DNA from: Aspidapion aeneum
Taxonomy: Eukaryota; Arthropoda; Insecta; Coleoptera; Brentidae
DNA: 64,000 nucleotides
Assembly (NCBI GenBank): GCA_963576565.1
Contig: OY755044.1
Coordinates: 51,777,847 to 51,841,846, forward strand
Direction: 5' to 3'
In this document: positions 11,229-22,821 of the stretch, one piece after another
Layout of the letters: each line of letters begins with the position of its first letter
Position numbering within the stretch: the first letter of the stretch is position 1
Made by a program: the position numbers and the translations under genes
Notes under the pieces: model-generated
Told to the model about the DNA's origin: nothing
The model's input: only the letters and a program-made list of their open reading frames with translations
Databases searched by the model: none

Positions 11229-13073
11229 TACCGGGTGGGCCAAAAAAAAAACCGCAAAATTTTTTTTTATTATAACTTTTGAACTATATCATTGATTTTA
11301 ATGGGACAAACTGCGCTTGGCAGAGAATTGATCAGAGTTTTGACTAATAATAATTATTTGTCAGCGATGTCAAAATCCAAGATGGCGGATAATATTAAAA
11401 TGTACCCTTTAAAGATGCTGGTATATTCTTATGTTGCAAACACGTTTGAATTCTTTTTTTAAATTAGTAGAAAAGCTGCGTTCTTGCCACGTACAAGGTA
11501 TAAATCAGCAAAATCGGTTTGGTGGTTCTAAAAAAAATATTTTTGTTTCAACCATTGTTTTGAAAATTATACGATTGCCTTGCCAATCATGTCTGCATTT
11601 ATTTCCTTACAAATTTATTACTACTGAACCTTTGACTTTGATGACATAAAAAACATCCTGGTGAGAATTGATTGTTTTTTAAAGATCATGATCAAAATTT
11701 ATCGCCATCTTAAAATTTAAGATGGCGGACAGAATCATACTTGATTCTTAAAAATGGTGGGTTTTTTCTTATATTCTGGAAATATTTTAGATTTTTTTTT
11801 AATTTATAGAAAAGCACTACTTTTTAAAATCGGTGTATTGGCTCTCAAAAAACCTATTACTGTTTTCGTCATTGTGTTACAGATTATACGATGGCATTGC
11901 CAACCCTGTCTGCATTCATTTCCTTATAAATCATTATTACCAAACCGATTTTAGTGATATAAGAAAAATGATGGTGAGAATTGATTGTTCTTTCAAGGTC
12001 ATAATCGAAATTTGCCGCCATCCTAAAAGTTAAGATGTTGGACAGAACCATACTTGATCCTTCTAAGAGGCACTTTTATTCTTATTTTTCGAAAATGTTT
12101 TAGTTTTTTTTATTAATTTATTGGAAAGTACTACTTTTCTCCCGCTTAATAAAGTACAATTTAATAAAATCGGCTAAGTGGTTCTCACAAAATCTGATTT
12201 TGTACAATTGTTTTACAAGTTATGCGATTGCATTGGCAATTTCTGTCCGACATCTTAAATTCTAAGATGGCGGCAAATTTCGATTATAATCTTTAAAGAG
12301 CAATCAATTCTTACCACGATTTTTTGTGTTTCACTAAAATTGGTAGAATTTATAAGAAAATTAATGCAGACAGGATTGGCAATACAATCGTATAATCTCT
12401 AAAACAATGGTTGAAACAAAAATAGATATTTTGAGAACCACCACACTGATTTTAATAATTTTTACCTTGTTGTGTGGGAAAAAGTAGTGCTTTTTCATAG
12501 ATTAAAAAAAATCTAAAACATTTTCGGAAAATAAGAATAAACACACCATTTTAAAGAACCAAGAATAATTCTATCCGCCATCTTAAAATTTAAGATGGCG
12601 ATAACTTTGATCATGATCTTAAAAAAGCAATCAATTCTCACCAGGATGTTGTTAATTTCCACTAACATCGGTTCAGTAGTAATGAATTTATAAGTAAATA
12701 AATGCAGACATGATTGGCAAGCAATCGTATAATGTGCAAAACAATGGTTGAACAAAAATATTTTTTTATAGAACCACTAAACCAATTTTGCTGAATCGTA
12801 CCTTGTCGTGCCTGGCAAGAACGCAGCTTTCTTACTAATTTAAAAAAATAATTAGAACATATTCGCAACACAAGAATAAACGAGCATCTTTGAAAGGTAC
12901 ATTTTAATTTCGTCCGCAATCTTGGATTTTGAGATGGCAGACAAAAAATTATAAATTAGTCAAACTCTTATTAATTCTTTGGCAAGTGCAGTATGGGACA
13001 AACAATATCGATTGTATAGTTCAAAAGTTATAATAAAAAAAATGTCCAGGTTTTTTTGGCCCACCCTGTAAAG
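11229..13073. mobile_element. 1.8-kb palindromic element rich in AAGATGGCGG
   Basis: The left end (accgggtgggccaaaaaaaa) is mirrored by the right end (tttttttggcccaccctgt), and most of the sequence between folds on itself around 12230. Each half is built of direct units of about 320 bp that contain AAGATGGCGGACAGAAT, a 'gccaa(t/c)c(a/c)tgtctgcatt' segment and 'tggtgagaattgattg'. There is no coding capacity; short frames inside are chance. It is a non-autonomous foldback/MITE-type element. Confidence 0.8.
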
Positions 13074-13560
13074 GAAACGAGTTCAGAAACTGCTTAACCG
13101 ATTTTATAGAACCCCCCCCCTAATTGCGCCTCCAATATATTTATTTATTTATTTCCAAGGAGTAGCACATATAAGAAAAATTCAGAAGAATAATTTAGGT
13201 ACCTAAAAAAAAGTAACATATGGGTTAGCCGATTTGGAAAAAAAATATAGATATAAAAGAAAAGAAAATGTGAATAAATTTGCTAGACTGAATAATGGAA
13301 ATCTTATATTTTTATTTATATTATTTGCATAATAATTAAGGGCCTTAATTCTGCCAAAGTGGCGCCAGCGTCAGTAAATAAAACATATCCAGCTAGGTAT
13401 AGAGCTACATAATTTAGCAAAAATTCGCTGAACATAGTTAAGTACCTAGTCCAGATTATCTAGATTTTGTTTTAAATCTAGGTACTGTAGTCATAGATTT
13501 TACTGGAATATCGGCCATTTTTTGTGTACCGAGCAAAGCCGATTAGTAATCAGTTTCTAT
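13074..13560. other. Gene-free stretch
   Basis: AT-rich with a TTTA-rich run near 13138; no gene seen. Confidence 0.6.
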
Positions 13561-13567
13561 GTGACTA

Positions 13568-13975
13568 TGCTTGGGGGTGCTTCGCACCTCCCTGTTTACG
13601 TTTAAGCTTTATAGGAAGCGAAGCTAACGTCAAGCTTTCTATTTTTTGGTTATTATTTTTGACATGTTTTCCTCGGTTTCGCATTGGCGGTTCTGTTTTA
13701 TTTTGAAGATGTTGTTTTACACAGTATAAAGGTACCTAAACTATATATATTTATGTAATTAAAAAGTTATGCTGCAAACTATCTTGAAACTGTATCATTA
13801 TAAAGATCTTTAGACTGTATTAAAACCACATTTTTAAAATAACAACGAGCCGCCAATGCGAAACCGAGGAAAATATGTCAAAAATTATAACCAAAAAATA
13901 TAAAATCAGAGTTAGGCTCCGCTACCTGTAAAGCTTGCTTGACGATGAGTGACCTTAGCCCTAGCCCCTTACTAC
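13568..13975. repeat. Inverted repeat with 'cctcggtttcgcattggcgg' arms
   Basis: The arm at about 13568-13700 (ends in cctcggtttcgcattggcgg) is mirrored at 13850-13975 (starts ccgccaatgcgaaaccgagg). The loop of about 150 bp is AT-rich. Sequence flanking the far arm is GC-richer. It may be the ends of a small element; no gene is present. Confidence 0.6.
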
Positions 13976-14449
13976 CCCCGTAGTGGGCGCCCCTGTAGGT
14001 ATTCTATTTTTGCAAACGGCCGGTCCGCAATCGGCCAGCCCTGAGCTGAGTTGAGTATGTATACTTCGATTGAAATTCGTCTCTCTGTAACATCCACACT
14101 TACATAATTATGTTTTCGTTTTATTTGTGACCCCGCGTAGAAATCGAGCAAAAGCTGTTCCGGCAAAGTGTTTTTTGTTTTTAATCAAAGTTTATTGAAT
14201 TTAAAGGTAAGTAGATCTGAGGGCACGGCAATGTCTCGCCAAGTTCGCGCGCCGTAACCATCTTTTCTTAAAACATTTCAGCAGATATTTGACCTACCTA
14301 AAAGTTTCATGGAATTCCATAAAGTAGTAAAGTAGTTTCGAAATTTCAAAAAACGTCGAAATTGCCACTCACTGACCCACTCACTCACTCATATATAGAT
14401 CATCAGTATTCTACTGTACTTCCAGATACATTTAAAGTTATGTAAAAGT

Positions 14450-15190
14450 AGCATCGCCCCCTTCCAGAAATGCTAGAGAATTGAGCTTTGGCAGACTGAT
14501 AGGAACTATGATAAAACTATAGGAAAAAATTAAAACACCACAAAATTCAAATTTACTTCCCTTCCCTATAAATGTAAAGTTAAGTAAAAGTAACATTGCC
14601 TACCGACCGAACCGAACCGAACACCTCAAAATTCTAATTTACTTCCTTCCCCCTATAAATGTAAAATTATGTAAAAGTAACACTGCCCACTTCCAGAAAC
14701 GCTAGAAAGCTGAACTTTTTAAGACTGAAAGACAATATGATAAAACTAAATGAAAAAATTTAAAAACTCCAAAATTTTAATTTACTTTCCTCTCCTATAA
14801 ATATTAATTTATATTAAACTAACATTGCCCACTTCCAGAAACGCTAGAGAGCTGAGCATTGGAATGCTGATAGAAATTATGATAAAACCATGGGAAAAAA
14901 TTTAAAAAGTCCAATATTTTAATTTACTCTCCTCCCCTATTTATGTAAAAGTAAGATTACCCACTTCCAGAAACGCTAGAGAGCTGAGCATTGGAAGACT
15001 GATAGGAACTATGATAAAACTATAGGACAAAGTTTAAAAACACGACAATTTTAATTTATTTCCCTCCCCTATACATGTAAAAGTAACATTGTGCACTTTA
15101 AGAAACGCTAGAGAGCTGAGCTTTGGAAGGCTGATGGGAACTACAATAAAACCATGGAAAAAAATTAAAAAACCTCAAAAATTTAAGTAA
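14450..15190. repeat. Tandem array, ~135-bp unit
   Basis: Five units, with anchor sequence 'cgctagagagctgagc' at about 14470, 14700, 14841, 14974 and 15105 (spacing 131-141 bp among the last four). Each also contains 'gataggaactatgataaaa' and 'taaaagtaacattgcc' or variants. Non-coding. Confidence 0.85.
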
Positions 15191-15239
15191 GGCATTGCAA
15201 AAATTTTGAACAATATTCCGCATATTTTACTACTTTAAA

Positions 15240-15530
15240 AATTAAGTATTATCCAATTCCTTTAAAAAAGAAGTGAAATCATAACAAAAACATTTCATGT
15301 AAAAAAAAGCCAAGTACGCGAAAATGGCATTCCGTAAAAAGAATTGAGATAAAAGTAAAGCCAAGTTCTCCAATACAAATTTCAAAATGAAAGGTTCAGA
15401 CTGACTGACAGACAGACAGACGGCGCAACAAAAAAGTTTCAAAATCATCTGAAACGCAAAGATATATAAGCTCACACTACTATAGTGTAGTAGTCGTGTG
15501 AGCTAAAATCGTGGGGCGCATTGTGCCATA
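15240..15530. mobile_element. Truncated copy of the GTGTGAGCT element
   Basis: Carries the CAGACAGACAGACGGCGCAAC tail and the 'ctgaaacgcaaagatatata' segment shared with the copies at 258-806, 18950-19569 and 25115-25770, then an inverted pair agctcacacta...gtgtgagct at 15471-15507. The body with tandem units is missing. Confidence 0.5.
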
Positions 15531-15730
15531 TTTTCTTTGTATATCGAGAGCCCGACGTTTTTTCACAATAATACTAGTATTTTTCGTTCATTATTGTTTT
15601 CAACTAATATTAAGAATTATTTTTAACTGTTTAGTTTGAAGCGTGTTTTTTAGTTTTTTAACTATATTTATTTTTTACTTTTTAGTTTAATGTGCTGTGA
15701 AATCGTGTTTTTTAATTAACTATATTACAT

Positions 15731-16040
15731 CGGTATACTGGCAAAATACACTCAAGTCATTTTTCTTAGTTTTTGAGCCTGGCCGTTACAACCAAATTTA
15801 AAAAATACATACATACAAATCACAGACTTCACAAATGACAAAATCTATAAAATATTACTAAAATTTCTTAGGTACTTACATACGTTCTCCAATATTCAAT
15901 GCATAAATAATGTAAAATTCAGGAGTTTCTCAATGAAATCAAATGTCTCAAATGTTGTGCCTAATTTCAAAACTTCTTAAAATGCGATTTTCTCAAAACT
16001 AAATTTTTGACTTAGTGTATGTTGCCAGTATACCGATGAT
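15731..16040. mobile_element. Short MITE with ATCGGTATACTGGCA ends
   Basis: Begins catcggtatactggcaaaa and ends inverted (ttgccagtataccgatg), with further mirrored sequence inside (acactcaagtc/gacttagtgtat). A second member with the same ends is at 26750-26998. No coding capacity. Confidence 0.75.
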
Positions 16041-16980
16041 TTATTTTCACAATAATACTAGTAATAATAAAAATAAATTATCCTGATCAGGATAATGATA
16101 AAAACTTAATAAGGAATATTTCTTGTGGGGAGGGGAGCGAGTCCTCATTAAGCCGTATTTTAACCTATTTTATTGTTTTATTCCTGAAATATATGAAAAA
16201 TATCTGCGAAATTATTAATCTTGGCGTTGTCACCGGTTCTTGATAAGTGTATACAAAGTCTAAATTAAATTTGTTCGTTTTTGCAAAATTCTTAGGCTTG
16301 TAGGGGGGGGGGGCGGATCCCCGAAGTACCCCCAATATACAAACATACAGGTGAAGCTAATAAAAGCGTGTCAAAAATAAGAAATTACAATATACGAAAA
16401 CTTTTATTTAAAACTTGTTATTTCTCCACAATTTTTATTCTGGTAACGGAGTTTTCAGAAATTGATTAAAAATCTGATTAAAAAAAAAGCGACCTAAACA
16501 CCCAGAACTACTGCGTTTTTCAGATGGCTGTACGTAAGTTAAAAAATTAATCTATCAAGGTAAAAGGCAGATAAGCCATTTCGATATAGTAAGCCGATTT
16601 TAATGTGCAGCTACAGGTTTTTCAAAAGTCCGAATAACCGAACCGAACCGGATAAACATACATACAAACAAACAAATGTCACAAAATATTTCTAAGTTAT
16701 CTTAAAAAAAAATCCGTCGAACATAATACCTTTCCTACCTTTTGCTGCACGAACTAGGAAAGTAAAAATTGGGACTGATAAAAACTGAAGTCTGAGTCCA
16801 AAAAGATAATGGGAGTTACATACAAAAACGGACAACTTTTATCTAATTTGACCTACAAACTGTGAATATAGGGTACAATAATTAATAATAGGCTCATTAT
16901 TTTTCAACTAAAGTTAAGTTGAATAGATAAGGAATTTTTAAATCTAGTCAGATAAAATTTAATCTGACGAGTTTTTTAAC
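16041..16980. other. Gene-free stretch
   Basis: AT-rich with a G-run near 16304 and scattered simple repeats. No gene recognised. Confidence 0.6.
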
Positions 16981-16984
16981 GTCA

Positions 16985-17430
16985 AATTGCCCGATTTGAA
17001 TAAAATTTAGTACCTAGGCTGGGTCTTGGGTCGAGATGGTCCCATTTAAAAATGAACAAAGTCCACCTAACGCAAGGCAAATAAAAGGGTGGGGGTAGAT
17101 TAAAAAAATTGGAGTTTATGTGAAAATATGGCGTGTGTGATATCGAACGAAAGGTAATTGAGTCTGCAGTTAAACAAAATACATTTTAGTTTATTTTAAA
17201 AAAAGGGTGGGGGTAAATGTCAAAAATTAGAATTTAAATGAAAATATGGCTTGTGTGGTATTAGACGAAAGATAATTGAGTCTGGAGTTAAACAAAATAC
17301 ATTTTAGTTTAAAAAAAAGGTGGGGGTAAATTTAAAAAATTAGAGTTTAGGTCAAAACATGGCTTGTGTGGTATCAAACGAAAGGTATTTGAGTCTGGAG
17401 TTGAATAAAATATATTACAGTTTTTATTTA
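16985..17430 (-). mobile_element. Tandem-unit element copy, minus strand
   Basis: Inverted copy of the body of the family at 258-806, with three ~110-bp units (gggtgggggtaga... and cgaaaggtaattgagtctg). Confidence 0.55.
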
Positions 17431-17559
17431 TACTGTCATAAATAAGTTTAAATTCGGATCATTTTACTATAGCAATAACCAATATTGCTGCGCTTGCACT
17501 AATTTCGTCTATAAAAGCCGATGCTGGATAATAGACCGGCATTACTCTAGCAAGTGATC

Positions 17560-17675
17560 AACTTAGTATACCACTGAAATACGTGGTCCCTACTAAACAC
17601 ACCCAGTACACCTCTGAAATACGTGGTCCTACGAACCCAGTACGCCACTGAAATAATGTGGTCCCTACTTAACAT
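17560..17675. repeat. Short tandem repeat, ~45-bp unit
   Basis: Three imperfect units of 'cactgaaatacgtggtccctac'-type sequence. The flanks 17431-17559 and 17676-17880 hold no gene; 17700-17790 has repeated 'atggcccataaggccaactctct'-type sequence. Confidence 0.6.
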
Positions 17676-17894
17676 ACCTAAGTAAAACCTCACTATGGTG
17701 GTTACGCTTTATGGCCCATAAGGCCAACTCTCTACGGCCTATGAGGTCTATTTCTTATGGCCCCTAGGTCAACTCTCTCCAGCCAGCATCCCTCTTTTTA
17801 CATTATTTAATTATTTATAGCAATAACCTCTATTCCTGTTAATCTGTTTTCTTATATAAAATACATGTATAAATCACAAGGGCACTAAATAACA

Positions 17895-18515
17895 AACCTT
17901 GTGACATATATGGTAGAGATACCACTTGTCACAAATATAGTCGTGACAATATTAGCTTACACGTACACTATAATTAAAGTACCTAGTGTGAGCGTAGGTG
18001 TCCATATATTAGCAGAGTATTGTAAGCCTATTATGACATCAATAACGTGCTTGTATATTTTATTTGTTATTTTCTTTCCCGTGACATCCAGTGTATATTT
18101 TTCTTATTTGCATACATATACCTGTAACATATTTGCACACATTTGTAACATCCCTAACGTCTTTGTATATTTTATTTGTTATTTGTTTCCTCGTGACATC
18201 CAGTGTATATTTCTTATTTTTATAGAGGTACTTGTTACATCCGTTATTTTTATGAAACATTGGCAACATTGCTGGATGTCACAAGTTAACACAAATATTT
18301 AGGGATGTTACAACGTCAAAATTTTTTGTATATACAATGGACGCCACAAAGATATAAAAAATTTTATTTCTAAATTTGTAAGTTTATACAAATATTTTTA
18401 TGGAATTAAAAATAAAATATTTTTTATTACATTTCATATTTTTTATTTTTGGATAACAACAGGTTTTAAAGTGGATGTCACAAAAACCGACTTTTTGCTG
18501 GATGTCACAAGATAC
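17895..18515. repeat. TGACATCC motif cluster, right
   Basis: Repeated GTGACATCCAGTGTATATTT (18081 and 18192), GTAACATCC variants (near 18146 and 18236), and inverted GGATGTCAC (near 18272, 18473, 18499). Two direct ~110-bp units run from 18081. This is the counterpart of the left cluster at 10446-10800. The translated frames here on both strands come from this repeat and are not genes. Confidence 0.6.
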
Positions 18516-18524
18516 AACGGTCGA

Positions 18525-18525
<1 letters not shown>

Positions 18526-18607
<82 letters not shown>

Positions 18608-18620
18608 TATATATAATATA
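18526..18620. repeat. (AT)n microsatellite, right border
   Basis: About 95 bases, nearly pure alternating AT, matching the tract at 10376-10445. Confidence 0.95.
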
Positions 18621-18949
18621 CCAAGTAGATAGCAAATATACAAGGCACATTTGCACGGTGGTCACCAGAGCATCTTACTTAGGACGGCAGAGCTGACCAC
18701 CAGTTTTTTTTTAAGTATTTTAAGAAAAAAAATGTTTTTTCAGTTTTTTTTTTGTTATTAAAACCTATTATTAATAAATATTTAGTACTTTTAAGAATTT
18801 TGCAAGATTTTTGTTTTTCTGTGCCTGAAATGTTTTTATTATCCAAAAAGTCCGTGCCTCAAAGAGTTAAGGCTAAACCTTTAATATAATGTTTTAATCA
18901 CAATTTGTCTTTCTAATTATTATTTCTCATTTACTATATAAGTTAAAAT

Positions 18950-19569
18950 ACTCTGCCAATATATGGGCCCCTAAGCTCACACTAGGTACTATAGTTATAG
19001 TGTACGTATGAGCTAATATAACTAAAAACTGAAATATATTTTATTCAACTCCAGACTAAATTACCTTTTGTTTGATACCATACAAGCCATGTTTTGACTT
19101 AAACTCAAATTTTTGAAATCTACCCCCACCCTTACAAAAAAAACAAAAACTAAAATGTATTTTGTTAAAGTCCGGACTCAATTACCTTTCGTTTGATATC
19201 ACACACGCCATATTTTCACTTAAACTCTAATTTTTAAAATCTACCCCCACCCTTTTATTTGGTTTGTGTTCGGTGGATTTTGTTCATTTTTAAATGGGAC
19301 CATCTCGACCCAAGACCCAGCCTAGGTACCAAATTTCATTAAAATCGGCCAAGCGGTTTTTGAGTTATGCGCGTTGGTCGTTACAGACAGACACACAGAC
19401 AGACAGACAGACATACAGACAGACAGACGGCGCAACAAAAAAGTTTCAAAATCATCTGAAACGCAAAGATATATAAAAATTTTTGAAATCGGAGCAACTT
19501 TTTTTTTCTCGAAAAAATTAGGATCACTATTTTTTTTTTTACTATAGTATAGTATATGTGTGAGCTAAA
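18950..19569 (+). mobile_element. Best copy of the GTGTGAGCT short element
   Basis: Left end 'agctcacactaggtactata' and right end 'tatagtatatgtgtgagct' form an inverted pair. Between them are tandem ~110-bp units, then a CAGACAGACAGACAGACATA tract and 'cggcgcaacaaaaaagtttc'. It lies directly before sequence homologous to 8820-9200, i.e. next to the capsid-like gene. No gene is encoded. Confidence 0.65.
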
Positions 19570-19800
19570 ATAAGGAAGTATTTCGTTTTTTATATAAATT
19601 TCTTGTTTGGTTTAAAGAACACCAATCCAATATCTTACACACTAATTGACAAAGAAATACCAACAAAGTTTTTCTAGCTTATATGGGAAGAAAATAAATG
19701 ATGGAATAAGTGGTGCAAAATGTTTTTCTAAAAATAAAAAAATGGCCAACAATTTTAGCTTATTTTCAATAAAATTTTATTATTCATAATTAAATTATAA

Positions 19801-20634
19801 TTAGCGTACAAGAGATAATTTACATTTGACAAGGAAGAAAACAATTATTTTATACTTATTCCGACCCTTGGTTACAGTACCATTTAAAATATTATAAGAA
19901 ATCAATGAATCATGAATAAGTAAATCATACACTTTTACATCATTTGGAAATTTAGATATTCTTGTGTTAAATTTCAGTTTAATATCCACTTTAGATGAAG
20001 TTATTGAATCTTGTTGATGTGAAGCATCGATAATAATTAATGGGTTTTTAATGAAACTATCTAAAACAAGCATTGGTTCGTAACATGTCTTACCGTAGTA
20101 ACTGCTTTGAAAATTTTGATATACATAGTAGGCAAGGCCGCATAATCTTTTTGAAAACTCGAGACTCCACTTCTCATAAGGAAAAACTGCCGAATTAATA
20201 TATAATCTAATATCAGCCAAATCAGCAGACATAAATTCTGTGGCACCTTTGTCTCTGGCATTACAATTTTCAGTCTTTTGAAATCCAATAATAATGTACC
20301 GTAGTTTTTTCAAATTCGTATTACTTCTTACTGCCCATGTATCAGAAGCTGTGCTGCGAAGAAGAGGCAGTTCATACAAATCCCACATGCGATAGGCGGC
20401 TTTGATATTAACATCATTACCCGCATTAATCATTTTTGAAGGGATTTTAACTCTTTGACGATTCTCTGAAGTTATGTGCCGGATTTTCCATTCGATTTTA
20501 TCTATGGAGATTTCCGCATCAACTTCACCAATATAACAATTATTGAATGTGTGTGCTATTAGACAATAGACAATATACTTTATTGCTGCTTTTAAAGTAA
20601 TACAAAGTACACTTATAGCAATGAGTTTAGGCAT
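19801..20634 (-). CDS. Polinton-associated protein, possible capsid-like
   Basis: A 277-codon frame, ATG at 20634. Residues from about 38 onward (VDAEISIDKIEWKI..., LYELPLLRSTASDTWAVRS, LRYIIIGFQ, ADIRLYINSAVFPYE, QSSYYGK, LIIIDASHQQDSI, VDIKLKFNTR) match a protein family widespread in arthropod genomes that I associate with selfish DNA elements. Its beta-rich hydrophobic pattern would fit a jelly-roll virion protein, but I cannot prove a capsid role. The first ~37 residues are hydrophobic and unlike the family; the expected N-terminal segment is found instead as detached fragments at 21600-21650 and 22147-22221, so this copy is N-terminally rearranged. It lies within palindrome A between Polinton-type integrase and PolB remnants. 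Function: unknown, likely structural. Probably no longer active. Confidence 0.5.
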   Translation of the reverse strand: MPKLIAISVLCITLKAAIKYIVYCLIAHTFNNCYIGEVDAEISIDKIEWKIRHITSENRQRVKIPSKMINAGNDVNIKAAYRMWDLYELPLLRSTASDTWAVRSNTNLKKLRYIIIGFQKTENCNARDKGATEFMSADLADIRLYINSAVFPYEKWSLEFSKRLCGLAYYVYQNFQSSYYGKTCYEPMLVLDSFIKNPLIIIDASHQQDSITSSKVDIKLKFNTRISKFPNDVKVYDLLIHDSLISYNILNGTVTKGRNKYKIIVFFLVKCKLSLVR

Positions 20635-21243
20635 TGCTTACAAAAATTTACAAAAAAAACAAAATAAATAGTTTTTCTATACCTAAAAAAAATTAAATAT
20701 TGTAGATGTTTACAAGAAAAAGTTGTGAATTACCAAATATAAACATTACACTAAAAAAAGAAATGTTTTTTGGCATTTATCGAGAAAAATAATAATAATA
20801 AATGTAATAATAAGAAAACTTTGCTATTTTTGAAAATATTTTTTTTTTGAAAACCTACTGAAATTCCATCTGCTGGATAGAAAACAAACCAGCAAAAAGT
20901 TTTAAATAAATGCTGTCTATCAGTATTTCGTTTAAGAAAAAACAAATAGATTTTTTATATAGGTATTCTGTAACAAATAATTTACTAACAAAAAAACCGT
21001 TTAGATTATTTATTTATAATTAACACTTTGTGCTGACTTCGGAACGAATGTATGCATTAAGTATTAAATCTTACAGTAGCAAAATATCAAAAGCTAAATA
21101 ATCAAAATTATTCATTTAAAAACAACCTCTTAAATAAAGTATGTTTAAAAAGTAATGCACTACGGGTTTTATGTTGCTTTGCCATACATTATCGAGAAAA
21201 ACAATAAAATGTTCGGCACTAGAAACTATTTTATTATCATTAG
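20635..21243. other. Gene-free stretch
   Basis: AT-rich with many A and T runs; no gene or mobile element recognised. Confidence 0.6.
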
Positions 21244-22147
21244 TTAAACCCTGACGAAGAGGGGCGCACTCAAAAAATACATGTTGAAATATTTGCAGAT
21301 ACTGCAGATTTCCTTCAAATCTATTGAGTTACTGGCTCCATTGAAGGTTACTCTTAAAAAACGGTTATTTAATACACGAAATTTACAAATAAATTTAATA
21401 TATTTATAATGGATAGACCTTTCAACCATTGTTTTATAAAATGCAGATGATGTAAAAGAAACTCCAAAATACACATAATTATTGGTAACTTTAACTTTTT
21501 CGTTTTTAAATTTAAAATTATGCAAGTTACTTTGGTTGAAGCCACCACGTGAAAAAACCATAACATAGTTTTTTTTATTACGAGAATCAGTTCTTGTTTT
21601 TGATTAAAAATGCCTTTTCTATAGTCCTCTGCAAATCCCATCAGGACATTAAACTTAAAAAATAAATGTTGAAACTTTTGCGTAACACCTAAGTTGCAGA
21701 TACTGTAGATGTTCTTCAAATCTATTGAATAATACACGAAGTTGACAAATAAATTTAATATATTTATAATGTTTAGAACTGTTAAAAGCTAAGTATTTTT
21801 TTGACTTAGTGCGATTTGAAAAGCACCTATAAAAAAGTGGAAACGAAGATGTTGCATCAAAATAGAGATCTTCTTGGGTACAAAGTTGTTTAAATTTTGC
21901 TAAAAATTCGTTTTTATGTTTTTTTAAGTAACAGCTAGATAAAGACCTGAAGGGTTGTGAACAGTTTATTTTAAGAAATAAAATTTTGGCTTGCCGAGTC
22001 CAGCTGAAACAAGAATCAAAATTTTCGAGTTGCATTTGTCGCTTAAAGCAAATTAGAGGATATCTCGAGTGGTTCCAGGATAATAATTTTATTAACAAGT
22101 TAATTAATAGTTTAAAAATAGTGTATGAAATATGAACCATAACTTTA
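21244..22147 (-). pseudogene. Decayed LINE, RT C-terminal region
   Basis: Minus-strand pieces of a non-LTR retrotransposon: an RT tail piece (VMVFSRGGFNQSNLHNF, YVYFGVSFT) at about 21561-21400, and pieces with RQMQLENFDSCFSWTRQAK, an YIKFICQLRVLFNRF stretch and a Cys-containing ICSIC end resembling the zinc-knuckle tail of LINE ORF2. The order is scrambled and duplicated: capsid-like N-terminal pieces precede both RT segments (near 22221 and 21650). It reads as two degenerate tandem copies of one chimeric junction. Confidence 0.5.
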
Positions 22148-22350
22148 GTTTTTTTTATTACGAGAATCAGTTCTTGTTTTTGATTAAAAATGCCCTTTCT
22201 ATAGTCCTCTGCAAATCCCATTAGGACATTAAACTGGAATTTAACACAAGAAAATATAAATTTCCAAATGATGTAAAAGTGTATGGTTTACTTATTCATC
22301 ATTCATTGATTTCTTATAATATTTTAAATGGTACTGTCACCAAGGGTTAG
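22147..22350. pseudogene. Head-to-head capsid-like fragments (right arm)
   Basis: Mirror of 9040-9290. The C-terminal fragment is on the plus strand (22223-22350, ending NILNGTVTKG then TAG), and the N-terminal MGFAEDYRKG piece is on the minus strand from 22221. Their sharing between arms shows that the breakpoint predates the palindrome. Confidence 0.6.
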
Positions 22351-22821
22351 AATAAGTATAAAATAATTGTTTTCATCTTTGTCAAATGTAAATGATCTCT
22401 TGTACGCTAATTATAATTTAATTATGAATAATAAAATTGTATTGAGAATAAGCTATGATTGTTGGTCTTTTTTTATTTTTAGAAAAACCTTTCGCCACGC
22501 TTATTCCATCATTTATTTTCTTACTATATAAGCTTGTCAATTAGTTTGTAAGATATTGGATCGGTGTTCTTTAAACCAAACAAGAAATTTATTTAAAAAA
22601 CGAAGTAGTTCCTTATTTTTTTAACTTATATAGTAAATGAGAAATAATAATAAGACAAAAATAATTTTATTTATTTACATGATTTTGAAATATGTTACAT
22701 TAAAAAAATCAATCAAAACTTTTAGCTAAAATTATGTATAACAGTATAATTCTAACATAATAACTAAATACTAATTACTTAAATCTATTTGGTTAGTTAT
22801 ATCTATCTCTAGTTATTGAAG

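Noticed and set aside
17901..18302. 133-codon frame
   Set aside because: It covers the TGACATCC repeat cluster and repeats itself with the ~110-bp unit; no family resemblance.
18384..18696. Ile/Tyr-rich frames
   Set aside because: Translation of the (AT)n tract at 18526-18620.
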